Source: Devosia sp. XK-2 (GTDB lineage Bacteria; Pseudomonadota; Alphaproteobacteria; Rhizobiales; Devosiaceae). Taken from it: a stretch of 64,000 nucleotides of DNA. The translations under genes were made by a program, and so were the position numbers. Under the pieces are notes generated by a model, which worked only from the letters and a program-made list of their open reading frames with translations, was not told where the DNA came from and made no database searches. Location: assembly GCF_037113415.1 (NCBI RefSeq), contig NZ_CP146608.1:1570501-1634500 (forward strand). The letters are read 5' to 3'. The first letter of the stretch is position 1. Each line of letters starts with the position of its first letter. Below are positions 1 to 8,573 of this stretch, one piece after another.

Positions 1-399
1 GAACCGCCTATGCGCGCGCTTGTCGGGCACTTGCGCATGTACGTATTTTTTCTGCCAGTCGATCTTCGCGGCGAGCTTTTCGCGCTCGGCGCCATCCATA
101 TCGAGCTCCGTTACGAATCCGGACGAAAGCCGGCGCGTGATCCGGCCGCGCAGCATGCCGAACTCGTTGAAATGCGCCGAGACCCTTTCGCCTTCCCGGC
201 CCACCATGGGGCCGACCGTAACCATCATGCGGGTGGAAATTGAACACAATCGGCAGGCATAAACCGGTAACCGGGAATTTTCCGACGCTCGTCGTTCGGG
301 CAAGGCATACCGGCCGCCCAGCGCGCCGATGAAACGCACATCATGCAGCCTGGCGGATACGCTTTGACTCGCGTCATCAAATGCAGCGATCAATGACAT
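1..399 (-). CDS. PilZ-domain protein, C-terminal part outside the window
   Basis: This frame is open from an ATG at 399-397 to the left edge (133 codons) with no stop, so the C-terminus lies outside the window. A strong ribosome site (AAGGGGG) lies 4 bases before the ATG. The protein begins MSLIAAFDD, has an RRASENSR segment (the RxxxR signature that starts PilZ domains), then VYACRLCSIS and MVTVGPMVGREGERVSAHF. It ends in EREKLAAKIDWQKKY and DKRAHRRF. The EKLAA..W segment followed by DKR.H.RF is how rhizobial proteins with two PilZ domains join the first domain to the second. PilZ domains bind cyclic di-GMP, and such proteins tune motility or polysaccharide synthesis. The DxSxxG part of the motif looks degenerate in this first domain, so ligand binding may depend on the second. 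The target is unknown. It is transcribed divergently from nnr. Confidence 0.8.
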   Translation of the reverse strand, partial: MSLIAAFDDASQSVSARLHDVRFIGALGGRYALPERRASENSRLPVYACRLCSISTRMMVTVGPMVGREGERVSAHFNEFGMLRGRITRRLSSGFVTELDMDGAEREKLAAKIDWQKKYVHAQVPDKRAHRRF

Positions 400-551
400 G
401 GGGCCCCCTTCCCAAGTGTCACGTCCAGCTCGATCGAGGGTGCGCTCCTTAAGGAGTTTTCCCAATGGGCGAATAGTTGACCCGAGCACTGTAAATTTGT
501 TCCTAATCCGAAGCTTGGAACGCCCCGCAAACCAGGTTTGAGTCGATTTTG

Positions 552-2024
552 ATGACCGATCAGTCCGCCCATGCATTGCTGACACCCCGCGAGATGGACC
601 AGGCCGATGCCTTGGCTGTCCAGGATGGCGTGCCGTCCTCCGAGTTGATGGAGCGGGCGGGCAGGGTGGTCGTGGACGCCATTTTGGCCACCTATGCGCC
701 GTGCCCCGTATTGGTCCTGTGCGGGCCGGGCAACAATGGCGGAGACGGCTTCGTTATCGCGCGTCTGTTGCAGGCCAATGGTTGGCCGGTGCGGCTCTGG
801 CTCTCGACATCTTTAAAATCCCTGCGCGGTGACGCCGCCGCCATGGCCGCGCGCTGGGATGGTCCCTGCGAGTCCGGCCTGCCGGTGCTGGCGGGAACGG
901 CGCTGGTGATCGATGCCATTCTCGGGGCAGGCCTGGACCGCGACGTGGCCGGGGCGCTTGGCGAGGCCATCGAGGCCGTCAACGGGTCCGGCCTGCCGGT
1001 GGTGAGCGTCGATATCCCCAGTGGCGTCGATGGCGGCACCGGCGCGGCACGCGGCGTAGCGATAAAGGCGCATTCGACTGTAACCTTCTTCCGGCGCAAG
1101 CCGGGCCATCTGCTTCTGCCCGGGCGCGACCTCTGCGGCACGCTCATGGTCGGCGATATCGGTATTCCCCTTACGGTATTGCAAACAATCCAGCCCCGCC
1201 TCTGGCACAATGCCCCTGGTCTCTGGTCCTTGCCCAGGCCAAACAGGCATGGCCACAAATTCGACCGTGGCCACGTCGTTGTCATGTCAGGAAGCGCCCT
1301 CCAGACCGGTGCCGCAAGGCTGGCCGCCTCGGGTGCCTTCAGGATTGGTGCTGGTCTGGTTACGCTTTGCGGCGACGAGGAGGCCCTCAAGATCCATGCG
1401 GCCCACGTCACCGCCATCATGCTGCGGCCGGTGTCCACCGCGGTCGATACGGCTGAGATTCTGGCCGATAGCCGGCATAATGCCTACGTCATCGGTCCGG
1501 CAGCCGGCATCGGCGATGCCACCCGGGCTCATGTGCTGACGGCTCTCGCCTCCGGCGCGGCCATTGTTCTGGACGCTGATGCATTGACCAGCTTCGCGGG
1601 GGACCCCGACGAGCTTTTCGCCGCCATAGCCGGGCGGCAGGCCCCGGTCGTTATGACCCCGCACGAAGGCGAATTCTCACGCCTGTTCCCTCAGGCCGCA
1701 GGCGATAAGCTGGAGCGTACGCGGCTGGCCGCCGAGCGCTCCGGCGCCGCCATCATCCTCAAGGGCAGGGACACGGTGATCGCAGCGCCGGATCGGCGCG
1801 CCGCCATCAACGACAATGCTCCTTACTGGCTGGGAACGGCTGGCGCGGGCGACGTATTGGCGGGGATTGTGGCCGGCCTTCTTGCCCAGGGCATGGCCGG
1901 CTTCGAGGCGGCCTGTGCGGGGGTCTGGCTCCATGCCCAGGCGGCAGCCGATTTTGGCGGCCCTGGCATGTTGAGCGAAGATCTGCCTCCTCAACTGCCG
2001 CCGGTGCTCAAACGCCTCCAATAG
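552..2024 (+). CDS. nnr: Bifunctional NAD(P)H-hydrate epimerase / ADP-dependent dehydratase
   Basis: This 490-residue protein repairs damaged (hydrated) NADH and NADPH. The N-terminal YjeF_N-type epimerase domain (about residues 1-215) interconverts the R and S hydrates; it carries [10 protein letters not shown] and [11 protein letters not shown]. The C-terminal ribokinase-fold dehydratase (about 225-490) uses ADP to dehydrate the S form; it carries [22 protein letters not shown] and the terminal [11 protein letters not shown] loop. The length is normal for the fused enzyme. The start is the ATG at 552; a TTG one codon earlier is possible but less likely. No ribosome site is obvious. It stands alone here, 150 bases from the divergent PilZ gene. 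I do not see glnB/glnK, which I recall as a neighbour in some rhizobia. The call is firm from domain order and motifs. Confidence 0.93.
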   Translation: MTDQSAHALLTPREMDQADALAVQDGVPSSELMERAGRVVVDAILATYAPCPVLVLCGPGNNGGDGFVIARLLQANGWPVRLWLSTSLKSLRGDAAAMAARWDGPCESGLPVLAGTALVIDAILGAGLDRDVAGALGEAIEAVNGSGLPVVSVDIPSGVDGGTGAARGVAIKAHSTVTFFRRKPGHLLLPGRDLCGTLMVGDIGIPLTVLQTIQPRLWHNAPGLWSLPRPNRHGHKFDRGHVVVMSGSALQTGAARLAASGAFRIGAGLVTLCGDEEALKIHAAHVTAIMLRPVSTAVDTAEILADSRHNAYVIGPAAGIGDATRAHVLTALASGAAIVLDADALTSFAGDPDELFAAIAGRQAPVVMTPHEGEFSRLFPQAAGDKLERTRLAAERSGAAIILKGRDTVIAAPDRRAAINDNAPYWLGTAGAGDVLAGIVAGLLAQGMAGFEAACAGVWLHAQAAADFGGPGMLSEDLPPQLPPVLKRLQ

Positions 2025-2172
2025 ACCACGCTCCTGACGCACAATGACACGGCCAAAGGCCAATCATTGATCCTGGCCTTGCTAACTATCTGTCGCGTCA
2101 CTAAATCAGCGGCCTGGCGGGTGCCGGCACGGCTGGGTTGGCCCGACGCGGCGGACTATTCGGAGCACATTC

Positions 2173-3372
2173 ATGAACAGGGCGCTGGTCGTCATTCTGG
2201 CAGCGGTCATGCTCGATGCCGTCGGTATCGGTCTGATCTTCCCGATATTGCCCGCGCTGCTGCGCGAGGTTGGGCACACAACCGACATTGCCACCATTCT
2301 CGGTGTCATGCTGGCGCTCTATTCGGCATGCCAATTCCTCTTCTCCCCGATTCTGGGCGTTTTGAGCGACCGCTTTGGGCGCCGTCCCGTTCTTCTGGTT
2401 TCCCTGGCCGGGGCGGCCATCGACTACCTGATCATGGCCGTTGCGCCCGAGCTGTGGCTGCTCGTCATTGGCCGCGCCATTGCCGGCGTCACCAGTGCCA
2501 ATATGGCCGTGGCCACGGCCTATATCACCGACATTTCCAGCGAGCAGGAGCGGGCCCGTCGCTTTGGCCTGTTCCACGCCATGTTCGGGATCGGCTTTAT
2601 CATCGGCCCGGTCATTGGCGGTCTGCTTGGCGATATCTGGCTGCGCTCGCCCTTCCTGGCCGCCGCGGCGCTTAATGCAATCAATTTCGCATTGGCGCTG
2701 TTCGTCCTGCCCGAATCCCGGCCCGGCCAGAAGGGCACCCGTTTCACCTGGGATACGCTCAATCCCTTTAAACCCTTGGCCTGGGCGCTGACCTTCAAGG
2801 CGCTCATTCCGCTCATGGCCATCTATTTCATCATGAATCTGGTTGGCACGGTCTATGGCACGACCTGGGCGATCTTCAGCGAAGATGTGTTCGCCTGGAA
2901 CGGTATGACCATTGGCCTCTCGCTTGGCGCCTTCGGTGTGTTTCATGCCCTCGCCCAGGCCTTCCTGACCGGGCCCGCCGTCAAGCGCCTCGGCGAGCGC
3001 TGGGCGCTGCTGGTCGGCATGGCCTTCGAGACCGGCGCCATGCTCACGCTGGTCTTTGCGAGCCAGGGCTGGATTCTATTTGCCATGGCCCCGATTTTTG
3101 CCATGGGGGGCATTGGCATGCCCGCGCTGCAATCGCTGACCACCAGGCAGGTCGATTCGGATCGGCAGGGACAATTGCAGGGCGTGCTGGCCAGCCTGGT
3201 CAGTCTGGCATCAGTGTTCGGGCCGATCTTCTTCAGCTTTATCTATCATGGGCTCCGGCCGAGTTGGCCGGGTGCGATCTGGCTGGTGGCGATAGGCATC
3301 TATTTGCTCGCCTTGCCGCTCATGGCCGGCATCCGCCGCCCTCCAGCAACCACACTGGCCCCATCAATATAG
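2173..3372 (+). CDS. TetA-like drug:proton antiporter (major facilitator superfamily)
   Basis: This 399-residue inner-membrane protein has about 12 hydrophobic segments and resembles the tetracycline/H+ antiporters of the TetA group. The start LVVILAAVMLDAVGIGLIFP and the motif A loop GVLSDRFGRRPVLLVSLAGA closely match class A/B TetA as I remember it. So do ARRFGLFHAMFGIGFIIGP, LPESRPG, SLGAFGVFHALAQAFLTGP and GGIGMPALQSL.TRQVD..RQGQLQG. An ATG preceded by CGGAG gives the start. TetA proteins export tetracycline-Mg complexes in exchange for protons. There is no divergent tetR repressor, which normally accompanies mobile tetA genes, and no mobile element, so this is probably a chromosomal homologue. 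Its substrate, and whether it confers resistance, cannot be told from sequence alone. Confidence 0.85.
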   Translation: MNRALVVILAAVMLDAVGIGLIFPILPALLREVGHTTDIATILGVMLALYSACQFLFSPILGVLSDRFGRRPVLLVSLAGAAIDYLIMAVAPELWLLVIGRAIAGVTSANMAVATAYITDISSEQERARRFGLFHAMFGIGFIIGPVIGGLLGDIWLRSPFLAAAALNAINFALALFVLPESRPGQKGTRFTWDTLNPFKPLAWALTFKALIPLMAIYFIMNLVGTVYGTTWAIFSEDVFAWNGMTIGLSLGAFGVFHALAQAFLTGPAVKRLGERWALLVGMAFETGAMLTLVFASQGWILFAMAPIFAMGGIGMPALQSLTTRQVDSDRQGQLQGVLASLVSLASVFGPIFFSFIYHGLRPSWPGAIWLVAIGIYLLALPLMAGIRRPPATTLAPSI

Positions 3373-3573
3373 GCAAAGCGGGGACAACCCCCGGATAACT
3401 GGGCTTTTGCGCCAATACGGGCTTGCAGGGGCATTTTTTCCAGTCCATTAACAGTTTTGCACCGTCGGGCAGCCGAAAACCCCCGGATTTCCTTGCGTTC
3501 CACGCAGAATCACAAAAGGTTGTCGGCGTTTTCGTTCGCCAGAGACGGCGGGCATTCACTGTGAGGAAACGCT
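3373..3573. other. Intergenic leader upstream of hup
   Basis: A 200-base spacer between the TetA-like gene and hup. It presumably carries the hup promoter. I see no clear -35/-10 pair, terminator or small gene that I could defend. Confidence 0.5.
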
Positions 3574-3846
3574 ATGAACAAAAACGATCTGGTTGGCGTC
3601 GTTGCCGACAAGGCTACGATCACCAAAGCACAGGCCGCCGAAGCGGTTGACGCAGTGTTCGAAGCCATTACTGCCGCTCTCAAGGGTGGCGACGAAGTTC
3701 GTCTGGTTGGCTTCGGCACTTTTGCCGTCTCCCAGCGCAAGGCTTCGACCGGCCGCAACCCTGCAACCGGTGCCGAGATTCAGATTCCGGCTTCGAACCA
3801 GGCCAAGTTCAAGCCCGGCAAAGGCCTCAAGGACGCGATCAACTAA
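3574..3846 (+). CDS. hup: Histone-like DNA-binding protein HU
   Basis: This 90-residue HU-beta-type nucleoid protein binds and bends DNA as a dimer. The N-terminal helical pair begins MNKNDLVGVVADKATITKAQ. The beta-arm contains GRNPATGAEIQIPASN with the DNA-intercalating proline region, and the C-terminus is KFKPGKGLKDAIN. Length and motifs are exactly those of the family. A GAGGAAAC ribosome site lies just before the ATG. A hairpin terminator follows at 3873. In rhizobia hup is usually preceded by lon and followed by tRNA-Val and tRNA-Asp; the tRNA part of that order is preserved here, while a TetA-like gene sits on the lon side. Codons are strongly biased, as expected of an abundant protein. 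Confidence 0.97.
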   Translation: MNKNDLVGVVADKATITKAQAAEAVDAVFEAITAALKGGDEVRLVGFGTFAVSQRKASTGRNPATGAEIQIPASNQAKFKPGKGLKDAIN

Positions 3847-3872
3847 GACCGCGCCTTGCCTGATTTGGCGAT

Positions 3873-3904
3873 CGGCCCCGTGCGGTATTCGTCGGGGCCG
3901 TTTC
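3873..3904 (+). terminator. Rho-independent terminator of hup
   Basis: The arms CGGCCCCG (3873-3880) and CGGGGCCG (3893-3900) are perfectly complementary around a 12-base loop and are followed by TTTCC. It lies 27 bases after the hup stop codon and before the tRNA-Val promoter. Confidence 0.75.
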
Positions 3905-3922
3905 CATTTCTGCAAAAGTCAG

Positions 3923-3949
3923 TTGACGGGCAGGAGCGGGCACCCTAAT
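3923..3949 (+). promoter_or_regulatory. Candidate promoter of tRNA-Val
   Basis: TTGACG at 3923-3928 is followed by a weak -10 (CCTAAT, 3944-3949) about 15 bases later, roughly 35 bases before the tRNA. It lies between the hup terminator and the tRNA, so a promoter is expected here. The -10 assignment is tentative. Confidence 0.4.
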
Positions 3950-3983
3950 CAGGGCGCCGATCCCATGGCCCGAACGGCCCTGA

Positions 3984-4059
<76 letters not shown>

Positions 4060-4198
4060 TTATCCGCCGCCACGGCGCGGCGGCCGCCCACTTCAAAAAG
4101 CACTCTAATTTTCCGCGCCTTCTCATTGAAGGTACAAGGTTTTCCACAGCCGCGGGCCGCGTTTGTAGAAATTCTGCGACAGAATACGGGCAGGGTGC

Positions 4199-4227
4199 TT
4201 GACTTCCCCATGGGCGCCCAGTACATG
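4199..4227 (+). promoter_or_regulatory. Candidate promoter of tRNA-Asp
   Basis: TTGACT (4199-4204), a 17-base spacer and TACATG (4222-4227) lie about 38 bases before the mature tRNA-Asp, the expected place for its promoter. The -35 matches the consensus well and the -10 moderately. Confidence 0.45.
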
Positions 4228-4264
4228 GACGCCACGTTGCGCGAACGACTTGTTCGCAAGCGCT

Positions 4265-4341
<77 letters not shown>

Positions 4342-4672
4342 CCCTTTTCCAGGGTTTGCGCATCGCTTCCTCCAATGTTCCTGTGGTTTTAAGCGGTTGA
4401 TCCTCACCGCCCAAGCGCGCTTGTGCAGCGCGTGTTCGGCGATGCATCTGTCGGTCTTGTCGCCTGCGCCACGCTTGGCCCCTCAGGCCCGCACAATGGG
4501 GAACACTGCCAACCAAGCCGCCAGCATACCTCAGCACGCCGCCTCACGCGCGTTGCCGGGCGGGTGAGCGCCGCGTCCTGATGCGCGGCACCTATGGCTA
4601 CTGCTTATGCTCCAGATGTCCTGCTGGGGGCCGGGGCGTATCATCGCCCATTCCGGCCACCGCCGTCATGTG
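4342..4672. other. Gene-free spacer after tRNA-Asp
   Basis: 331 bases between tRNA-Asp and the end of the minus-strand GntR gene. I see no convincing coding frame, RNA gene, integrase fragment or long repeat. Weak GC-rich dyads are present but none has a T tract. Confidence 0.5.
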
Positions 4673-5479
4673 TCAGCGCCTCGTGGCGTGGCCAGGGACC
4701 TGCTCCAGGCCGAGCATGATGTCCTGGAGCGAATCGTCCACCAGGATCTCCATGCGCATTTTCGCCATGTCCGGATTACGCTGCCGGATGGCCTCCAGCA
4801 CGTCCTGATGTTGCAGCAGCCTTGCCGGCTTCAGCGTGGCTGCCTCCACCCCGTCCCAGCCGAGTGTGAGCGTGCGCTGCATCACCGTACTCAGCAAAGT
4901 GTTGAACGCTCCGATAAACGGATTGTGCGTCGCGCTCAGAATCTCCAGATGGAAGCGCAGATCGGCTGCAATCAGCGCTTCGCGATCGCGGCCGGCGCTT
5001 TTCATCTGCTCATAGGCATAGTCCAGGCGCTCCAGCTCGCTTTCTGTGCGCATCTGAGCGGCCAGCGCTGCCGCGCCAGGCTCGACCATGCGGCGCAGAG
5101 GGTGCAGCGTCATGGCGATATCACTGAGCGGCTTGGCATCCAGATGCCAAAGCAGCACATCGGGATCGAGCATGTTCCAGTAGATCGGCAGCGTTACCGT
5201 TGTGCCGACCTTTGGCTTGGCCACGATCATCCCCTTGGCCGTTAATTGCGCATACGCTTCCCGCAGGGCGGTCCGGCTCACGTCATATCTGGCCAGCATG
5301 CTGGCTTCGTCAGGCATCCGCTCATCGGCGGGATAAGTGCCGGTGACGATCTCGCGACCCAGTTGCTGCAGGACCTTCGCGTCGGCCTTGCTGCTCGATT
5401 GGGGAGAGATCAGCCTTTCAACAGCGGGATTGTGGTCGGGTCGAGCGAATTCGTCTGCGGTAAGGTCGCTAAAGGCCAT
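4673..5479 (-). CDS. GntR-family (FadR subfamily) transcriptional regulator
   Basis: This 268-residue regulator has a winged helix-turn-helix near residues 35-100. There KVLQQLGREIVTGTYPADER is followed by LARYDVSRTALREAYAQL (recognition helix) and KGMIVAKPKVGT (wing). The C-terminal all-helical FCD domain (about 115-250) has the expected acidic and histidine residues, e.g. DLRFHLEIL and ATHNPF, the metal/ligand pocket of this subfamily. FadR-type proteins usually respond to sugar acids or organic acids. It is convergent with nothing and lies 164 bases from the ATPase gene on the same strand, so it probably controls ABC system 1. No strong ribosome site precedes the chosen ATG, so a slightly different start is possible. 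The ligand is unknown. Confidence 0.9.
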   Translation of the reverse strand: MAFSDLTADEFARPDHNPAVERLISPQSSSKADAKVLQQLGREIVTGTYPADERMPDEASMLARYDVSRTALREAYAQLTAKGMIVAKPKVGTTVTLPIYWNMLDPDVLLWHLDAKPLSDIAMTLHPLRRMVEPGAAALAAQMRTESELERLDYAYEQMKSAGRDREALIAADLRFHLEILSATHNPFIGAFNTLLSTVMQRTLTLGWDGVEAATLKPARLLQHQDVLEAIRQRNPDMAKMRMEILVDDSLQDIMLGLEQVPGHATRR

Positions 5480-5643
5480 AAAAAGTATCGATCAGATCTG
5501 GTGCCGCAAGGGCAGGGCGGTTCTCAGGTATCCCCATATCTGTTCAGTGTTGCGAAAAAAAGCGCGACATGACAACGCCGCGCTACCGATGGCAGCCAAG
5601 CGCCCTGTGCATCGATTGACCGGCCAGGGTCCCCCAAGATCTT

Positions 5644-6702
5644 CTAGCGGGTTAGGCGTCGCCCGGATTCTGCGTCAAACAGGTGCGCTTGATCGCTGGA
5701 AATGCTGATCCCGATCATATCGCCCGGGCTCATCGGAATGCGTTCCCGAAAGACGCCGACAAGTTCCTGTTCGCCCAGGCGCAGCGCAACCTGCGTTTCC
5801 GATCCTGTCGGTTCAACCACAAGCACCTCGGCCTGCAGCCCGCCTGCATCCAGCCGCAGGTGCTCCGGCCGAATGCCAAGCTTTATCGGGCCCTGCGGCG
5901 CATGCGGCACGTCCGAACCCAGTGGAATAGCGGTGCCGTCCGGCATTGCGAACGTTTCCCCTTTGATCGTGCCGTCCAGAATATTCATGGCAGGCGATCC
6001 GATGAACTCGGCTACGAACAGGTTATTGGGCGTGTCATAGAGATCCAGCGGGCTGCCGATCTGCTCCACATGTCCCGACCGCATGACCACGATCCTGTCG
6101 GCCATCGTCATGGCCTCGATCTGATCGTGGGTCACATAGACCGTCGTCGTGCCCAGGCGGCGATGGTTCATCTTTATTTCGCTGCGCATCTGCACGCGCA
6201 GCTTGGCATCGAGGTTGGACAGCGGCTCGTCAAACAGGAAGACCTGCGGATTGCGCACGATCGCCCGACCCATGGCGACGCGCTGTCTTTGCCCGCCCGA
6301 CAAGTGCCGGGGATAGCGTTCAAGATAGGCTTCCAGCCCGAGCACGCTGGCGGCATTAGCCACACGCGCGCGTATCTCGTCCTTGGGGAAGCGGGCCAGC
6401 TTGAGCGAAAAGCCCATATTCTCTTCAACTGTCATGTGGGGATAGAGAGCATAGGACTGAAACACCATGGCGATGTCACGGTCCTTTGGCGCCAGGTCAT
6501 TCACAACTTGTCCGCCGATCTCGATTTCACCGGCCGTAATGTCCTCGAGGCCGGCGATCATGCGCAGCAAGGTCGATTTTCCGCAGCCCGACGGGCCAAC
6601 CAGAATCACGAATTCGCCATCGGCAATGTCAATGGATATGCCGTGCAGCACCTCGAGATTGCCGTAGTTCTTTCTCACATCGCGGATAGTGACTGCGCCC
6701 AT
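5644..6702 (-). CDS. Sugar ABC transporter ATP-binding protein (UgpC/MalK type), system 1
   Basis: This 352-residue cytoplasmic ATPase powers a carbohydrate importer. Residues 1-235 are the nucleotide-binding domain: Walker [11 protein letters not shown]-loop [11 protein letters not shown], signature [14 protein letters not shown], Walker [13 protein letters not shown] and switch histidine VYVTHDQIEA. Residues 240-352 are the MalK-type regulatory (TOBE) domain, with LGIRPEHLRL. The ATG at 6702 is chosen because GAGGGGGAT stands 4 to 6 bases before it and the protein then starts in register with relatives (MGAVTIRDV). The open frame extends 40 codons further up without family similarity. It is divergent from the binding protein at 7040. 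With that protein and the fused permease it completes one CUT1-type importer. The sugar is unknown. Confidence 0.92.
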   Translation of the reverse strand: MGAVTIRDVRKNYGNLEVLHGISIDIADGEFVILVGPSGCGKSTLLRMIAGLEDITAGEIEIGGQVVNDLAPKDRDIAMVFQSYALYPHMTVEENMGFSLKLARFPKDEIRARVANAASVLGLEAYLERYPRHLSGGQRQRVAMGRAIVRNPQVFLFDEPLSNLDAKLRVQMRSEIKMNHRRLGTTTVYVTHDQIEAMTMADRIVVMRSGHVEQIGSPLDLYDTPNNLFVAEFIGSPAMNILDGTIKGETFAMPDGTAIPLGSDVPHAPQGPIKLGIRPEHLRLDAGGLQAEVLVVEPTGSETQVALRLGEQELVGVFRERIPMSPGDMIGISISSDQAHLFDAESGRRLTR

Positions 6703-6825
6703 CCGATCCCCCTCACATTGCTGATGCGCACCGGCTTTCTCCGGTCGGCTGCGCCCTCTCTCCATCATGCACCGGCGGCCCGGTGCCCAGCTTTTTGTAA
6801 TCGACACATTGAGCTGAAACAAGCA

Positions 6826-6903
6826 TTTTGTCCGACAATATATTGACGAATGGGATTGGTCTGCCTAATCATTCGACTATTGACCGTCAATGTTGGGACA
6901 AAA
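6826..6903. promoter_or_regulatory. Nested dyad in the divergent promoter region of ABC system 1
   Basis: The 337-base spacer 6703-7039 separates the ATPase (minus) from the binding protein (plus). Inside it, TTTTGTCC (6826-6833) and ATTGAC (6842-6847) are mirrored by GTCAAT (6886-6891) and GGACAAAA (6896-6903). Between them CGAATG (6847-6852) pairs with CATTCG (6870-6875), with GATTGG and CCTAATC facing each other around a TCTG centre. Such a stacked palindrome suggests an operator bound by one or two dimers, perhaps one of the FadR-type regulators at 4673 or 10532. Which protein binds is inference. Confidence 0.5.
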
Positions 6904-7039
6904 GAGGGCATTGCGGTGAATACGGGGAGAGGGAATAGGCCCCGTTGGGAGGGACCGGACAAGCAATAGGCATGCTCTGCAGCAGCGCTCTGGCGTGCTG
7001 ATGCCGGTCACATGTTCCGCTTTGGAGGAGATTGGAACC

Positions 7040-8440
7040 ATGTCATCAAGCAAGTTTACTCGGCGTGACGTATTGCGGGGCGGCGGTGCCGCCGGTCTAG
7101 GCCTATGGGCGGGGAGCCGGGGACTTCCCGCCTTCGCTCAGGATGCGCCCGCCGAGCTGGATCTGCCCACGGGCAGTGCCGGCAAGCTCACGGTCATTCA
7201 TCGTACCGAATATTTCGAGGCCGCTCAGAACCTGTTCCGCGATGCCGTGGCCGGTTTCGCTGCGGACAATGGTGTGGAGCTCGATATTTCCACCACCAAC
7301 CCCGAAGCCTTTGGCGATTTCCTGGGCAAGATGTCCGCGGCGGTACGCGCCGGCAATCCGCCCGATCTGGCCTATACGAGCAATGTTTCTGTCCCGCAGA
7401 TGCATTTGCTGGGGCTGCTCGAAGACGTCAATGATGTCGTCGAGGAGGCCATCAGCCGCTACGGCAATGTCATGCAGGGCATAAACGCCGAAGAGTCCGG
7501 CAAGATCGATGGTCGCTGGGTCGCCATTCCGTTCATAGCTAACACCACCGGCACCTTCTTCAGGGGCGACAAGCTGGCTGAAAAGGGCATCGATCCGCAA
7601 ACTCTCGACACCTGGGAACAGCGCCGCGAGGCCGCCCTTGCCATCTCCGACCCTGACAATGGTTTCTGGGGCTGGGGCCTGACGGTCAACCAGTCCGGCG
7701 ACGGCTGGGGCGTAGCCTCCGGCATCCTGAACGCCTTTGGTGGTCACTTCACCGACGCCAGCGGCACCAAGGTCGAGTTCGACTCTCCTGAAACAGTGGC
7801 CGCCTATGAATTCGTTCGCGAGACGTATGACCGCAACGGCAAATATGCCGCCATGCTGCCGCCGGGCGTCGAGAGTTGGGGCGATATCTCCAATAACGAG
7901 GCCTATCTCGCCGGCAGCGTCGGCTACACGCACAACGCGTTCTCGGTCTATGCCGCGGCCAAGCGGGACAACAACCCGGTCTTCCCGAACACGGTTCTGC
8001 TCCGCCAGCCTAACGCCAATGACGGCGATAGCCGCGATGGTGGTGCCGTAGGCGGCTGGCTGACCATCTTCAAAGGCGCGCCGAACGTCGAGCTTGCCAA
8101 GAAGCTGGCCCTCGACCTGCTTGACCCGGCAAACTTCACCCCGATGTCCTCGGTTGCCGGTGGCCTGTTCATGCCGGCCTATGAAAAGCTCTGGACCCCC
8201 GACCTGATCGCGGCCGATCCGAACTATGCGATCATCAAGGACCAGGTCAGCGTGCCCGATCCGTTTATTGGCCCATCCTGGCCCGCTCAGCCTGCGGCAC
8301 AGATCGACGCCATCCGCGCCCAGGGCATCTTGGAGCAGTCCATGGGCAATGTGATTGCCGGGCGTATGACGTCCCAGGAAGCGGTTACCGACGCACACAA
8401 CAAGATCGTCCAGCTCTTCGAAGAAGGCGGCATCATGTAA
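7040..8440 (+). CDS. Periplasmic sugar-binding protein with Tat signal, system 1
   Basis: This 466-residue extracellular solute-binding protein (family 1, MalE/UgpB-like) captures a carbohydrate for ABC system 1. The N-terminus SKFTRRDVLRGGGAAGLG is a twin-arginine signal (RR at residues 9-10), with likely cleavage after LPAFA, so it may be exported already folded. The body shows family features such as LTVIHRTEYFEAA, AFGDFLGKMSAA, PPDLAYTSN and GGAVGGWLTIFKGA. The ATG at 7040 follows GGAGGAGATTGGAACC. The permease gene starts 133 bases later. The ligand cannot be deduced from sequence. Confidence 0.9.
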   Translation: MSSSKFTRRDVLRGGGAAGLGLWAGSRGLPAFAQDAPAELDLPTGSAGKLTVIHRTEYFEAAQNLFRDAVAGFAADNGVELDISTTNPEAFGDFLGKMSAAVRAGNPPDLAYTSNVSVPQMHLLGLLEDVNDVVEEAISRYGNVMQGINAEESGKIDGRWVAIPFIANTTGTFFRGDKLAEKGIDPQTLDTWEQRREAALAISDPDNGFWGWGLTVNQSGDGWGVASGILNAFGGHFTDASGTKVEFDSPETVAAYEFVRETYDRNGKYAAMLPPGVESWGDISNNEAYLAGSVGYTHNAFSVYAAAKRDNNPVFPNTVLLRQPNANDGDSRDGGAVGGWLTIFKGAPNVELAKKLALDLLDPANFTPMSSVAGGLFMPAYEKLWTPDLIAADPNYAIIKDQVSVPDPFIGPSWPAQPAAQIDAIRAQGILEQSMGNVIAGRMTSQEAVTDAHNKIVQLFEEGGIM

Positions 8441-8573
8441 TTGGCCTGGGGGCGGGACGCGAAAGCGATCCCGCCCTTTGCCATTCAATACGTGCTGCCC
8501 GCGCCGGCCTTGGCCGGGCAGCTTCTATCTATTGTCGGCCGGGCCGTTACTGCGCCCGGGATGGAGTGCGGGC

